From the NCBI GenBank assembly GCA_016192105.1, contig JACPUV010000041.1, positions 1-64,000 on the forward strand: a DNA stretch of 64,000 nt. The letters run 5' to 3'. Origin of the DNA: Sphingobacteriales bacterium (GTDB lineage: Bacteria; Bacteroidota; Bacteroidia; Chitinophagales; Chitinophagaceae). The position numbers were made by a program, and so were the translations under genes. This document shows, one piece after another, positions 50,320 through 60,059 of this stretch; position 1 is the first letter of the stretch; every line of letters begins with the position of its first letter. The notes under the pieces are model-generated. The model saw nothing but the letters and a program-made list of their open reading frames with translations. It was not told the DNA's origin and made no database searches.

Positions 50320-52764
50320 ATGCAGGTTTTAAAATTCGGGGGCACATCGGTTGCGAATGCAGTCAATATCAATAAGGTCGTTGAGATCGTTACGGAAGCA
50401 GTTAAAAAGGAATCTACGGTGGTGGTGGTGTCCGCCCTGGGTGGTGTGACGGATCTTTTGCTGGGTGCAGCGTCGCTGGCGGCAGCCGGTGATGAATCCT
50501 TTAAAGAAAAATTATCCGTTGTGGAGCAGCGGCACCTGGATGCCGTCAAGCAACTGCTGCCCGTGGCACAGCAAAGCCAGTTGCTGAGCCTGGTAAAAAA
50601 AGCCTGCAACGAGATCGAAGATATTTGCAATGGCATTTATTTATTAAGGGAACTGACGGACCGTTCCAAAGACCGCATCGCCAGCTACGGTGAATGGCTG
50701 TCTTCACAGATCATCGCGGCAGCCTTCAATGCAGCCGGTGTTCCCGCCCGGTGGCAGGATGCGCGGGAACTGATCCGGACCAACTCCAGTTTCACCACCG
50801 CTGAAGTGGACTTTGCTGAAACCAATAAAAGACTCCGTGATTATTTCGGCAAAGCGGATGCCTCATTATATATCGTCCCCGGTTTTATCGCGACCGACAG
50901 TGCGGGTATAACCACGACGCTGGGACGGGGTGGTTCTGATTTTACGGCCGCAATCCTGGCGGCTGCCGTAGAGGCATCTGTACTGGAAATATGGACCGAT
51001 GTGAGCGGTATGATGACGGCAGATCCCCGGCTGACCAGCAATGCCCGTATCATACCCCGCATCTCTTACCAGGAAGCTATGGAGCTATCGCATTTCGGGG
51101 CCAAAGTTATTTACCCGCCCACCATCCAGCCGGTAATGGGAAAGGGCATCCCGGTATGGATCAAGAACACGTTTGCGCCGGCGGATGAAGGCACACTTAT
51201 CGAATCAGTGTCCCGGAAAGGGGGCGATATCGTCAGGGGTATTTCCAGTATCAACAATATTTCACTGATCAGCCTGGAGGGCAGCGGGATGATCGGTATC
51301 CCCGGTTTTTCCAAGCGTTTATTCGAATCACTGAGCAGCGAAAAGATCAATGTGATCCTGATTACACAAAGCTCTTCCGAACATTCAATCTGTGTGGGCA
51401 TTGATTCCGCTTCTGCAGCCAGGGCTAAACAGGCGGTGGATGCGGCATTTGCCAACGAGATTTCATTACAGAAAGTGGAACCGCTGCAGATTGAAGCGGA
51501 CTTGTCAATCGTGGCCCTGGTAGGAGAAAATATGAAAAGTCACCCGGGCATCAGTGGCCGGATGTTCAGTGCCATGGGTAAGAACGGGGTAAATGTAAGA
51601 GCCATCGCACAGGGATCTTCTGAAAAGAATATATCCGCCGTGATTGCCACCCGGGATGTGCGGAAGGCGATTAACGTATTACACGAAGAATTTTTTGAAA
51701 CCACTTATAAACAGGTCAACCTTTTTATAACCGGTACCGGAAATGTGGGCGCCAAATTACTGGGGCAACTACAGCAACAGGCCGGTTTCCTTCAGCAGCA
51801 ACTGAACCTCCAGGTGAATATTGCCGGACTGAGCAACAGCCGGAAAATGCTGATCAGTGAGGAGGGAATTGAACTGGCGGACTGGAAAGCAAAGCTGGAG
51901 AAAGGGCAACCGGCCAACCTGCAGCAGTTTGTGGAAGAAGCCCTCAGCCGCAACCTGCGCAATTCTATTTTTGTGGATGTAACTGCCAGTGAAAATGTGG
52001 CGGCTGTTTATGAGCAATTGCTGCAGAAAAGTATATCCGTGGTGGCCTGTAATAAAGTAGCCGCTTCCTCTGCCTACAGTAATTATAAAAAACTGAAAGA
52101 CCTCGCCCGGGAATACAACTGCCAGTTTCTCTTTGAAACCAATGTGGGGGCCGGGTTGCCGATCATTGCTACGCTGAATGACCTGATCAGCAGCGGGGAT
52201 AATATACACAGGATGCAGGCCGTGCTGAGCGGGACCCTGAATTTCGTATTCAATAATTATGACGGGACAAGAAAATTCGCCGATGTGGTGAAACAGGCGC
52301 AGGACGAAGGGTACACCGAGCCCGATCCCCGTCTCGATTTGAGCGGGAAGGATGTGATGCGGAAGATCATGATCCTGGCCCGGGAAGCCGGACATAAAAT
52401 AGAAATGGAAGAGATTTCAAATAATTCCTTTATGCCGGAATCCTGCATGAAAGGCAGTGTGGATGATTTTTACGCAGCCATGGCTAAAGAAGAAGCCCAT
52501 TTTCAGCAATTGGTGAAAAAGGCCCATGCGGCAGGATGCAAGCTCAAATTTGTTGCTTCTTTTGAAAACGGGAAGGCATCAGTCGGCCTGCAGCATATTG
52601 ATCCCCAGCATGACCTCTATCATTTATACGGGAAAGACAATGTAGTGCTGTTCTATACAGACCGGTATAAAGAGCAACCTATGGTGGTTAAGGGCGCAGG
52701 CGCCGGGGCAGAAGTAACAGCGAGCGGGGTGTTTGCGGATATTATTCGGGCGAGTAAGAAATAG
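50320..52764 (+). CDS. thrA: Bifunctional aspartate kinase / homoserine dehydrogenase I
   Basis: 814 residues. The N-terminal aspartokinase (1-285) starts QVLKFGGTSVANAVNINKVV, with GRGGSDFTAAILAAA. Two ACT domains (about 305-460; SGMIGIPGFSKRLFESLSSE, GENMKSHPGISGRMFSAMG) are followed by homoserine dehydrogenase (from about 465: LFITGTGNVGAKLLGQLQQQ, TNVGAGLPIIATLNDLISSG, SGTLNFVFNNYDG). It performs the first and third steps of threonine/methionine synthesis and is probably inhibited by threonine through the ACT domains. The stop codon TAG lies on the first unit of a heptamer array. First gene of thrABC. Confidence 0.97.
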   Translation: MQVLKFGGTSVANAVNINKVVEIVTEAVKKESTVVVVSALGGVTDLLLGAASLAAAGDESFKEKLSVVEQRHLDAVKQLLPVAQQSQLLSLVKKACNEIEDICNGIYLLRELTDRSKDRIASYGEWLSSQIIAAAFNAAGVPARWQDARELIRTNSSFTTAEVDFAETNKRLRDYFGKADASLYIVPGFIATDSAGITTTLGRGGSDFTAAILAAAVEASVLEIWTDVSGMMTADPRLTSNARIIPRISYQEAMELSHFGAKVIYPPTIQPVMGKGIPVWIKNTFAPADEGTLIESVSRKGGDIVRGISSINNISLISLEGSGMIGIPGFSKRLFESLSSEKINVILITQSSSEHSICVGIDSASAARAKQAVDAAFANEISLQKVEPLQIEADLSIVALVGENMKSHPGISGRMFSAMGKNGVNVRAIAQGSSEKNISAVIATRDVRKAINVLHEEFFETTYKQVNLFITGTGNVGAKLLGQLQQQAGFLQQQLNLQVNIAGLSNSRKMLISEEGIELADWKAKLEKGQPANLQQFVEEALSRNLRNSIFVDVTASENVAAVYEQLLQKSISVVACNKVAASSAYSNYKKLKDLAREYNCQFLFETNVGAGLPIIATLNDLISSGDNIHRMQAVLSGTLNFVFNNYDGTRKFADVVKQAQDEGYTEPDPRLDLSGKDVMRKIMILAREAGHKIEMEEISNNSFMPESCMKGSVDDFYAAMAKEEAHFQQLVKKAHAAGCKLKFVASFENGKASVGLQHIDPQHDLYHLYGKDNVVLFYTDRYKEQPMVVKGAGAGAEVTASGVFADIIRASKK

Positions 52765-52950
52765 TCGGTAGTCGGTAGTCAGGAGTCGGTAGTCAGGAGT
52801 CGGTAGTCAGGAGTCGGTAGTCAGGAGTCGGTAGTCGGTAGTCAGGAGTCGGTAGTCAGGAGTCGGTAGTCGGTAGTCGGTAGTCAGGAGTCGGTAGTCG
52901 GTAGTCGGTAGTCAGGAGTCGGTAGTCGGTAGTCAGGAGTCGGTAGTCAG
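52763..52950. repeat. Tandem heptamer array of 26 units
   Basis: Two unit types, A = AGTCGGT and B = AGTCAGG, with no other variant: AABABABABAABABAAABAA then ABAABA and a broken B. B never follows B. The first A overlaps the thrA stop codon by two bases. It separates thrA from thrB by 358 bases. Confidence 0.95.
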
Positions 52951-53039
52951 CATTTGTCAGAAGAAATTACGCTGAAGTTTACTAAGGAAGAAAAGCATCA
53001 GATTTCAGGCCCATTGTTCTTAGGAGTATTTGATAATTA
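52951..53039 (+). pseudogene. Short gene remnant between thrA and thrB
   Basis: After the array, a frame reads LSEEITLKFTKEEKHQISG then PLFLGVFDN and a TAG stop. It looks like a C-terminal tail without its gene; I do not recognise it. The following bases to 53122 are AT-rich and may hold a promoter for thrB. Confidence 0.3.
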
Positions 53040-53122
53040 GTGCTCATTTGATTCTTGTTTCTTGATTTTTCTTTGGTTTCTTGGCATCTTGGTTCTTGTT
53101 TTTTTAAGATGATTTATCATAT

Positions 53123-54040
53123 ATGAAACAAATAATTGTAAAATGTCCGGGCACTGTGGCCAATCTCGTTTGCGGATTTGATATTTTGGGCCTGGCCCTG
53201 AATGAACCATCGGATATCTTGGAGCTGCAACTGCTGGATAAACCGGAGGTGATCATTCATAACCGGGATCATTATAATCTCCCCACGGAACCGGAGCGGA
53301 ATGTAGCCGGGGTGGTACTGTTATCCATAATGGAGAAACTGGATAAGCCGGTTGGGTTTGAAGTCACTATTGAAAAACATATAAAACCCGGTAGTGGTAT
53401 TGGTTCCAGTGCGGCCAGCGCGGCAGGGGCGGCAGTGGCTGCGAATCACCTGTTGGGAAATCCCTTTACTACCGATGAAGTAGTGCAGTTTGCGATGAAT
53501 GGGGAAAAACTCGCCTCCGGTGTTAAACACGCAGATAATATTGCGCCCTGTATTCTCGGGGGGGTCAGCCTGATCCGCTCCATTCATCCCCTGGATATTG
53601 TTTCCATACCGTCACCGGATCTGTTTGTTACCGTGGTGCACCCGCAGATCGAAGTCAGGACCTCCGATGCCCGGCAGATCCTGAAACAACAGGTATTACT
53701 GAAAGACGCGATCCGGCAATGGGGAAATATCGCGGGGCTGGTCACCGGGTTTATGAAAAATGATTATGACCTGATCGGGCGTTCCCTGGAAGATGTGATC
53801 ATTGAACCCGTTCGCAGTATCCTGATCCCCGGCTTCGATGAAGTAAAAAAACAATGCAAGGAAGCCGGCGCACTGGGAGGAGGTATTTCCGGTTCCGGGC
53901 CTTCTGTATTTATGCTGAGCCGGAATGAAGAGGATGCCCGCATTGTGGAAGCTGTAATGAAAGGGATATATACGAAAATCGGGATTGACTTTAATATATA
54001 TGTAACGACAATAAACAAGAAGGGAGTGGAGGTGGTGTGA
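53123..54040 (+). CDS. thrB: Homoserine kinase
   Basis: 305 residues of the GHMP kinase family, phosphorylating homoserine for threonine synthesis. Motif 1 is IIVKCPGTVANLVCGFDILG; motif 2, the ATP loop, is PGSGIGSSAASAAGAAVAAN; motif 3 is GALGGGISGSGPSVFML near the C-terminus. Length is standard. It lies between thrA and thrC, both on the same strand, and a heptamer array starts directly after its TGA stop. Confidence 0.97.
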   Translation: MKQIIVKCPGTVANLVCGFDILGLALNEPSDILELQLLDKPEVIIHNRDHYNLPTEPERNVAGVVLLSIMEKLDKPVGFEVTIEKHIKPGSGIGSSAASAAGAAVAANHLLGNPFTTDEVVQFAMNGEKLASGVKHADNIAPCILGGVSLIRSIHPLDIVSIPSPDLFVTVVHPQIEVRTSDARQILKQQVLLKDAIRQWGNIAGLVTGFMKNDYDLIGRSLEDVIIEPVRSILIPGFDEVKKQCKEAGALGGGISGSGPSVFMLSRNEEDARIVEAVMKGIYTKIGIDFNIYVTTINKKGVEVV

Positions 54041-54041
54041 G

Positions 54042-54098
54042 GAGAGTGGAGAGTGGAGAGTGGGGAGTGAGGAGCGAGGAGTGAGGAATGGGGGAGTG
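54042..54098. repeat. Tandem heptamer array (GAGTGGA/GAGTGAG)
   Basis: About 8 units, for example GAGTGGA, GAGTGGA, GAGTGGG, GAGTGAG, GAGCGAG, GAGTGAG, GAATGGG, more degenerate than the other arrays. It begins two bases after the thrB stop codon. Confidence 0.8.
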
Positions 54099-54182
54099 AT
54101 ATAATTGCATTTACTGACCCGGGTGTTATCCGGGGTAGCAGATAAAACAGGAGAACCCGGAAGGGGTGAAATTTTAAAACAG

Positions 54183-55493
54183 ATGAAATATTACAGTACC
54201 AACAAACAATCAGAACCGGTATCGTTTACAGCAGCCACGATCAAAGGCCAGGCGCCGGATAAGGGTTTGTATTTTCCCGAATATATTCCGCAGGTGGACC
54301 GGGATTTGATTGAGCATATTGACCAGTTCTCCAATGAAGAAATTGCGTACCGGGTCATACAGCCCTATGTGGGGGACGAAATTCCGGAAGCTGTCCTTCG
54401 GAAAATCGTCAGTGAAACCGTTCATTTCCCCATCCCGCTGGTACCGGTGAATGAGCGGATTTCAGCACTCGAATTATTTCATGGCCCCACCCTGGCTTTT
54501 AAAGATATCGGGGCGCGGTTTATGAGTCGCTGCCTGGCTGCGGCGCTTGCCGGTCAGTCCGCCCTAAGCGGCCGGGCTACTGTTACCGTCCTCGTCGCCA
54601 CATCCGGTGACACCGGTGGTGCCGTGGCTAACGGCTTTTATGGAGTGGAAGGAGTGGAAGTGGTGATCCTCTATCCCTCCGGGAAAGTCAGCCCTGTACA
54701 GGAAAAGCAGCTTACCACCCTGGGAGGCAATATCCATGCCCTGGAAGTATTGGGTACATTCGATGATTGCCAGGCAATGGTGAAAGCAGCTTTCGCCGAC
54801 CCCGAACTGACATCGCAGCGATTTCTTACTTCGGCCAACTCCATAAATGTAGCCCGCTGGCTGCCGCAGCAGTTCTATTATTTTTTTGCTTATAAACAGT
54901 GGAAGGATAAGAACAATCCGCCGGTGATCTCAGTGCCCAGCGGCAATTTCGGTAATATCTGTGCTGGTATCCTGGCCATGCAATCCGGTTTACCGGTCGG
55001 CCATTTTATCGCGGCCTGCAATGTGAATGACATTGTGAGTGAATACCTGGAAACGCAGGAACTGAAGCCCAAAAAAGCGGTGGCTACCCTGAGCAATGCC
55101 ATGGATGTGGGGAATCCCAGCAATTTTGTACGCATCCTTGAGATCTTTCAGCACCGGTTCCCGGAACTGAAAAGCCGTTTGTCCTCTTATACGATTACTG
55201 ACCGGGAAACAGAAGACACAATCAGGGAGGTCCGGGAAAAATACCAGTACCTGGCTGACCCGCACGGGGCCGTGGGATTCCTGGCCCTGGAACGTTACCT
55301 GCAGGAACACCGGGAGCAAAAAGGGATCTTCCTGGAAACCGCCCATCCGGTAAAATTCCCGGAGGCCGTGGAACGGATAACCGGGGAACAGGTAGCAGTA
55401 CCGGAAACGGTGAGGGAGATCATGAACCGGGAGAAAAAAAGTAAGATCATTGCTCCTGAATATGATCAGCTGAAATCCTATCTCTTACAATAA
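54183..55493 (+). CDS. thrC: Threonine synthase
   Basis: 436 residues from ATG 54183 (MKYYSTNKQSEPVSFTAATI); the frame opens at 54105 in non-coding-like sequence. A PLP enzyme converting O-phosphohomoserine to threonine. The PLP-lysine motif is FHGPTLAFKDIGARFMSRCL, with VLVATSGDTGGAVANGFYG and SANSINVARWLPQQFYYFFA typical of ThrC type 2. The last gene of thrABC; a new promoter-like box follows before the next gene. Confidence 0.96.
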   Translation: MKYYSTNKQSEPVSFTAATIKGQAPDKGLYFPEYIPQVDRDLIEHIDQFSNEEIAYRVIQPYVGDEIPEAVLRKIVSETVHFPIPLVPVNERISALELFHGPTLAFKDIGARFMSRCLAAALAGQSALSGRATVTVLVATSGDTGGAVANGFYGVEGVEVVILYPSGKVSPVQEKQLTTLGGNIHALEVLGTFDDCQAMVKAAFADPELTSQRFLTSANSINVARWLPQQFYYFFAYKQWKDKNNPPVISVPSGNFGNICAGILAMQSGLPVGHFIAACNVNDIVSEYLETQELKPKKAVATLSNAMDVGNPSNFVRILEIFQHRFPELKSRLSSYTITDRETEDTIREVREKYQYLADPHGAVGFLALERYLQEHREQKGIFLETAHPVKFPEAVERITGEQVAVPETVREIMNREKKSKIIAPEYDQLKSYLLQ

Positions 55494-55498
55494 TCCAC

Positions 55499-55530
55499 TT
55501 TTACGGTTTTATTTCCCCCGCTTATCTTTG
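55499..55530 (+). promoter_or_regulatory. Promoter upstream of the 55547 gene
   Basis: TTTT (55499-55502), 20-base spacer, TATCTTTG (55523-55530), an exact -7 match to TAnnTTTG. It is located 17 bases before the start codon. Confidence 0.55.
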
Positions 55531-55546
55531 CCGGGAGGACAGGAAT

Positions 55547-56113
55547 ATGCAGAATATAGAACCCTTTTATAACTGGCGGCATATTTATATCAGCGAGGAA
55601 GACCAGCGATCCCCTTTTTTTGGCCGGACCTATTCCGAGTTTGAATTTTCACTGACCGTCTATAATTATTATATCCACCCGCAGTGGGATGATTTCGGCA
55701 GCCGGACGCTTTACCTCAAAGTGTTGCTGGCTGATTACGAAGAAAAATATGCGATCATCGAATTGATTGGCGAGTGGAACGATGCCATTGAAAACGATAT
55801 CATGGAACTCAAGCGGGAAGTCCTGGAGAAATTCATGGTTGAAGGCATTTACAAATTTATCCTGGTAGGGGAGAATGTGCTGAATTACCACAGCGACGGA
55901 AAGGATTATTACGAAGAATTGTACGAAGAACTTTCGGACGAAAACGGATGGATCGTTTGCCTGAACATGCCGGAACAGACCCAGTATGACTTCAAACAGG
56001 CCCGCCTGAACCGGTATGTGGAGTTCATGGCACTGGACAACTGGCGTACCTATAAACCGTACCATTTATTTAAAAAAATTGATACCGGATTATCCGCCCG
56101 GCTGAATAATTGA
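55547..56113 (+). CDS. Conserved Bacteroidota protein of unknown function
   Basis: 188 residues, no signal peptide or membrane helix. Rich in Tyr, Trp, Asp and Glu: NIEPFYNWRHIYISEEDQRS, YNYYIHPQWDDFGSRTLYLK, YAIIELIGEWNDAIENDIME. The mid part (FMVEGIYKFILVGENVLNYH) looks like a Rossmann-type or STAS-like alternation of strands and helices, but I do not recognise the family. It has its own promoter and lies between thrC and sdhC, so neither operon gives a clue. Confidence 0.72.
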   Translation: MQNIEPFYNWRHIYISEEDQRSPFFGRTYSEFEFSLTVYNYYIHPQWDDFGSRTLYLKVLLADYEEKYAIIELIGEWNDAIENDIMELKREVLEKFMVEGIYKFILVGENVLNYHSDGKDYYEELYEELSDENGWIVCLNMPEQTQYDFKQARLNRYVEFMALDNWRTYKPYHLFKKIDTGLSARLNN

Positions 56114-56152
56114 TGATTTGCGGTACCCGACCTGATCAGTATCAGAAAAACT

Positions 56153-56186
56153 TTTGCCCTTTTTTGACTGCGGGGTAGTATTTTTG
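56153..56186 (+). promoter_or_regulatory. Promoter of sdhCAB
   Basis: TTTG (56153-56156), 22-base spacer, TATTTTTG (56179-56186), an exact -7 consensus. It lies 37 bases before the sdhC ATG. Confidence 0.6.
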
Positions 56187-56222
56187 CCGAAATTTTGATT
56201 ACTCTCCCTAAGTACATTGCTT

Positions 56223-56891
56223 ATGAAATGGTCTGAACTGTTTACTTCTTCTGTAGGAAAAAAATGGATAATGGCGCTGACGGGGATCTTCCTGATCCTG
56301 TTTTTAATTGTACATGTGGGCCTGAATGCCTGTATATGGGCCATGGATGGCGGCGAAATGTTTAATAAAGGGGCTCATTTTATGGGTTCCAATATTGTGC
56401 CCCGCATCCTCGAGATCGGCCTGTTTGCCGGTATTTTACTGCATATCATACAGGGACTGATGCTGGAATTCCAGAACCGCAGTAAACGGAAGCAGGGATA
56501 TACAGTGGCAATGGGCAATAAGGGCAGCAAATGGTACAGCCGCAGCATGGGGATCCTGGGGACCCTGGTCCTGCTTTTCCTGGTGGTGCATATTTCTGAT
56601 TTCTGGTTACCTAACCGGTCGAACCAGGGCTTTTTACTCGGAGAGGAGATCAATCTCTACGAAAAAATGCAGGCTGTATTCCAGCAGGAATGGGTGGTGG
56701 GTTTATACCTGCTTGGATGTATTTCACTGGCCTGGCACCTGCTGCATGGCTTCCAGAGTGCGTTCAGGACCCTGGGGGTAAGTAATTCAAAATACCTGGT
56801 AATCCTGAATGGTATCGGGGTTTGTTTTTCCGTTATCGTTCCCCTGGCTTTTGCCATGATGCCGCTGAGTTTTTATTTTGGCTGGGAGTAG
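56223..56891 (+). CDS. sdhC: Succinate dehydrogenase cytochrome b subunit
   Basis: 222 residues from ATG 56223. Type B membrane anchor with five helices, as in Bacteroidota and epsilon-proteobacterial Sdh/Frd. It carries candidate haem-ligand histidines in FLIVHVGLNAC, ILLHIIQGLML, LFLVVHISDFW and LAWHLLHGFQSA. It passes electrons from SdhB to menaquinone. No SdhD is expected in this type. The stop TAG overlaps the first unit of a heptamer array that separates it from sdhA by 80 bases. Confidence 0.94.
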   Translation: MKWSELFTSSVGKKWIMALTGIFLILFLIVHVGLNACIWAMDGGEMFNKGAHFMGSNIVPRILEIGLFAGILLHIIQGLMLEFQNRSKRKQGYTVAMGNKGSKWYSRSMGILGTLVLLFLVVHISDFWLPNRSNQGFLLGEEINLYEKMQAVFQQEWVVGLYLLGCISLAWHLLHGFQSAFRTLGVSNSKYLVILNGIGVCFSVIVPLAFAMMPLSFYFGWE

Positions 56892-56930
56892 GGAGTGGGG
56901 AGTAGGGAGTAGGGAGTAGGGAGTGGAGAG
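56884..56930. repeat. Tandem heptamer array (AGTAGGG/AGTGGGG)
   Basis: Six AGT-phased heptamers: AGTAGGG, AGTGGGG, AGTAGGG, AGTAGGG, AGTAGGG, AGTGGAG. The stop codon of sdhC (56889-56891) lies inside the first unit. Confidence 0.88.
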
Positions 56931-56971
56931 TATTCTAAGTTATATTTCTAATCAATAAGTAATCACTGGTT

Positions 56972-58948
56972 ATGTTAGATTCAAAAATTCCATCCGGGTC
57001 TTTAGAACAAAAATGGGCTGAGTATAAAGGGCATGCAAAACTGGTGAATCCGGCCAATAAGCGCAAATTAGAAGTGATCGTGGTGGGTACGGGCCTGGCC
57101 GGTGCTTCCGCTGCTGCTTCACTGGGTGAACTGGGTTACCAGGTAAAAGCGTATTGCTTCCAGGATTCTCCCCGCCGGGCGCACTCCATCGCGGCACAGG
57201 GGGGGATCAATGCCGCCAAGAATTACCAGAACGACGGGGACTCCGTTTTCCGTTTGTTTTATGATACGATAAAAGGGGGCGATTACCGTGCCCGCGAATC
57301 CAACGTACACCGCCTGGCGGAAGTGAGTGTGAATATCATTGACCAGTGTGTGGCGCAGGGTGTGCCCTTTGCCCGCGACTATGGTGGAATGCTGAATAAC
57401 CGTTCTTTTGGCGGGACCCAGGTAAAAAGAACTTTTTATGCTGCGGGTCAGACCGGCCAGCAATTACTGATCGGCGCTTACCAGGCCCTGGAAAGGCAGG
57501 TGGCACTCGGGAATGTAAAAATGTACACCCGTCATGAAATGCTGGACCTGGTGATCGTTGATGGGAAAGCAAAAGGGATCATTTGCCGCAACCTGATCAC
57601 TGGTGAACTGGAAAAACATGCCGGGCATGCCGTATTGCTTTGCACCGGCGGCTATGGTAACGTATTCTATCTTTCCACCAATGCCATGGGCAGTAATGCA
57701 ACCGCAGCGTGGAAAGCACATAAGAAGGGTGCTTTTTTTGGAAATCCCTGCTTTACCCAGATCCACCCCACCTGTATCCCGGTGAGCGGTGACCACCAGA
57801 GCAAACTGACCCTGATGTCGGAGTCATTGAGAAATGACGGACGGATCTGGGTACCCAAACAAAAAGGCGATAAACGAAAAGCCAATGATATTCCGGAAGA
57901 AGAGCGGGATTATTACCTGGAAAGAAGGTACCCCGCATTCGGCAACCTGGTCCCCCGGGACGTAGCTTCCCGTGCTGCCAAGGAAAGATGCGATGCGGGT
58001 TACGGCGTTGGCACGACCGGCCAGGCTGTTTATCTCGATTTTAAGTATAATCTCATTAATAAATATGGCAGGGCGGAAGCCAATAAACAAGGTATTGATC
58101 ATCCCGATACGGAAACCCTGATCCGGCTGGGCAAGGAAGTGGTGAAGGAAGAGTACGGCAACCTGTTTGACATGTACGAGAAGATCACCGGCGAAAATCC
58201 CTATGAAGTCCCAATGCGGATATACCCGGCTGTACACTATACAATGGGTGGTCTTTGGGTGGATTATGAACTGATGACGAATGTGAAAGGCCTCTATTGC
58301 CTGGGTGAAGCCAATTTCAGTGACCACGGTGCCAACCGCCTGGGCGCATCCGCATTAATGCAGGGGCTGGCGGACGGGTATTTTGTGATCCCTTATACAA
58401 TCGGGAATTACCTGGCCGATGATATTGCCACCAAACCCCTGCCTACGGATCACCCGGCCTTTGTGGAAACGGAGAAAGCCGTGGCTGACCGGATCCATAC
58501 CCTGATGAATATTAAAGGAACACAAACAGTGGAAAGTTTTCATAAACGGTTGGGCAAGATCATGTGGGAGAAATGCGGGATGGCCCGGAATGAACAGGGA
58601 CTGAAAGAAGCCATTACGGAGATCCGGCAACTGAAAAAAGAATTCTGGAGTGACCTGAAGATCCCCGGAGCCATAAATGAAATGAACCCCGAACTGGACA
58701 AGGCCGGAAGGGTGGCTGACTTTTTTGAACTGGGTGAGCTGATGTGTATCGACGCGCTGAACCGCAGGGAAAGCTGCGGCGGTCATTTCCGCGAAGAAAG
58801 CCAGACCGAAGAAGGGGAAGCTAAACGGGATGATGCCAATTTCGCCTATGTCGCTGCCTGGGAATTCAAGGGAGAGGGTAACTGGGAATTGCATAAAGAA
58901 GAGCTGAATTTTGAAATAGCCAAACCGACACAACGTTCATACAAGTAA
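56972..58948 (+). CDS. sdhA: Succinate dehydrogenase/fumarate reductase flavoprotein subunit
   Basis: 658 residues. FAD-binding [20 protein letters not shown] at the N-terminus, the covalent-FAD His motif [19 protein letters not shown], active-site region [37 protein letters not shown] and [14 protein letters not shown], and the C-terminal [13 protein letters not shown]. It oxidises succinate to fumarate in the TCA cycle. The extended length fits the type B enzymes of Bacteroidota. Second gene of sdhCAB; the usual direct contact to sdhB is interrupted by a 328-base gap. Confidence 0.97.
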   Translation: MLDSKIPSGSLEQKWAEYKGHAKLVNPANKRKLEVIVVGTGLAGASAAASLGELGYQVKAYCFQDSPRRAHSIAAQGGINAAKNYQNDGDSVFRLFYDTIKGGDYRARESNVHRLAEVSVNIIDQCVAQGVPFARDYGGMLNNRSFGGTQVKRTFYAAGQTGQQLLIGAYQALERQVALGNVKMYTRHEMLDLVIVDGKAKGIICRNLITGELEKHAGHAVLLCTGGYGNVFYLSTNAMGSNATAAWKAHKKGAFFGNPCFTQIHPTCIPVSGDHQSKLTLMSESLRNDGRIWVPKQKGDKRKANDIPEEERDYYLERRYPAFGNLVPRDVASRAAKERCDAGYGVGTTGQAVYLDFKYNLINKYGRAEANKQGIDHPDTETLIRLGKEVVKEEYGNLFDMYEKITGENPYEVPMRIYPAVHYTMGGLWVDYELMTNVKGLYCLGEANFSDHGANRLGASALMQGLADGYFVIPYTIGNYLADDIATKPLPTDHPAFVETEKAVADRIHTLMNIKGTQTVESFHKRLGKIMWEKCGMARNEQGLKEAITEIRQLKKEFWSDLKIPGAINEMNPELDKAGRVADFFELGELMCIDALNRRESCGGHFREESQTEEGEAKRDDANFAYVAAWEFKGEGNWELHKEELNFEIAKPTQRSYK

Positions 58949-58978
58949 GATAGAATCCGGCATTTCGGAAATGGAACA

Positions 58979-59236
58979 ATGCAGGATCAGCAAGAGCATA
59001 TTCTTTTACGAAAGATAGTTGAGTTTTCACTGCTCGCGATAGAATGGGTTGAATTACTGGGGTCGTTAAAAGAACAGGTTATTGCCGGGCAGTCGTTAAG
59101 GTCTGCAGCTTCAATAGGTGCAAATGCGCAGGAAGCCGGAATGCAGAAAGTAAAGCAGATTTTATACATGCGTTTAAAATTGCATGAAATCGGGAAAATA
59201 AAAACAAAAATAATTTCGACAAGTAAGGCTCGTTAA
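58979..59236 (+). pseudogene. Decayed four-helix-bundle (23S rRNA intervening-sequence type) gene
   Basis: The 85-codon frame keeps the family core SLRSAASIGANAQEAGMQ at about residues 39-56, but then drifts. In the +1 frame the same bases read SKADFIHAFKIA followed by a stop, which is the expected continuation (KADFI.K..IA.KEARE), so a frameshift and further losses have destroyed the gene. Intact relatives are about 115-125 residues and often sit inside rRNA genes or as singletons. Here it is inserted between sdhA and sdhB. Confidence 0.75.
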
Positions 59237-59277
59237 TTATCGGATTGCCGGATTGTCAGGTTGTCAAATTTTTTACT

Positions 59278-60039
59278 ATGGAACAATATTCAATGAATCT
59301 CACGCTGAAAGTATGGAGGCAGAAAAACGGGAACGAGCCCGGTCGCTTTGATACCTACCCGGTGAAGAATATTTCATCAGAGATGTCTTTCCTGGAGATG
59401 ATCGATGTACTGAACGAAGAAATTATCCGCGAGGGGAAGGACCCGATCGCCTTCGATCATGACTGCCGCGAAGGGATCTGCGGAATGTGTTCCATGTATA
59501 TCAATGGCCGGCCCCACGGCCCCTGGGAGAAGAATACCGTTTGCCAGTTGCACATGCGGGCCTATAAAGACGGCGATACGATCGTGATTGAACCCTGGAG
59601 GGCCAATGCCTTCCCGGTGATCAAAGACCTGATGGTGGACCGTTCTTCCTTTGACCGCATTATCCAGGCCGGAGGGTATGTATCCGTAAACACCGGCAGC
59701 CCGGTGGATGCCAATGCTATCCCGGTACAAAAAGATATGGCGGATGCTGCTTTTGCCGCCGCCGCCTGTATCGGTTGCGGGGCCTGTGTGGCCGCCTGTA
59801 AGAATTCTTCCGCGATGCTGTTCCTCTCCGCCAAAGTCACCCACCTGGCCTTATTGCCGCAGGGACATCCCGAACGCAGAAGCCGGGCCCTTAAAATGGT
59901 GGCCCAGATGGACAAGGAAGGATTTGGCGCCTGTACAAATACCGGTGCCTGTGAGGCCGTTTGTCCCAAAGGTATTTCTATCGAGAATATTGCCCGCCTT
60001 AACCGGGAATACATCATGGCCGGGCTGGTAGCAGAGTAA
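59278..60039 (+). CDS. sdhB: Succinate dehydrogenase/fumarate reductase iron-sulfur subunit
   Basis: 253 residues from ATG 59278 ([18 protein letters not shown]); the 11 upstream codons are in frame but derive from intergenic sequence. [2Fe-2S] ligands in [19 protein letters not shown] with a later Cys (NTVCQLHM), [4Fe-4S]/[3Fe-4S] ligands in [20 protein letters not shown] and [20 protein letters not shown]. It conducts electrons from SdhA to SdhC. Followed by a terminator-like hairpin. Confidence 0.96.
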   Translation: MEQYSMNLTLKVWRQKNGNEPGRFDTYPVKNISSEMSFLEMIDVLNEEIIREGKDPIAFDHDCREGICGMCSMYINGRPHGPWEKNTVCQLHMRAYKDGDTIVIEPWRANAFPVIKDLMVDRSSFDRIIQAGGYVSVNTGSPVDANAIPVQKDMADAAFAAAACIGCGACVAACKNSSAMLFLSAKVTHLALLPQGHPERRSRALKMVAQMDKEGFGACTNTGACEAVCPKGISIENIARLNREYIMAGLVAE

Positions 60040-60059
60040 AATACAGTTCAAATAAGCGG

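Noticed and set aside
50109..50375. An 88-codon ORF overlapping the thrA start
   Set aside because: It is out of frame with thrA and runs over the leader hairpins; the Thr/Ile-rich frame at 50137 is the more meaningful reading.
52763..52950. CRISPR or coding repeat in the heptamer array
   Set aside because: Continuous 7-bp units without spacers; a 7-bp period shifts frame at each unit, so no repeat protein is encoded.
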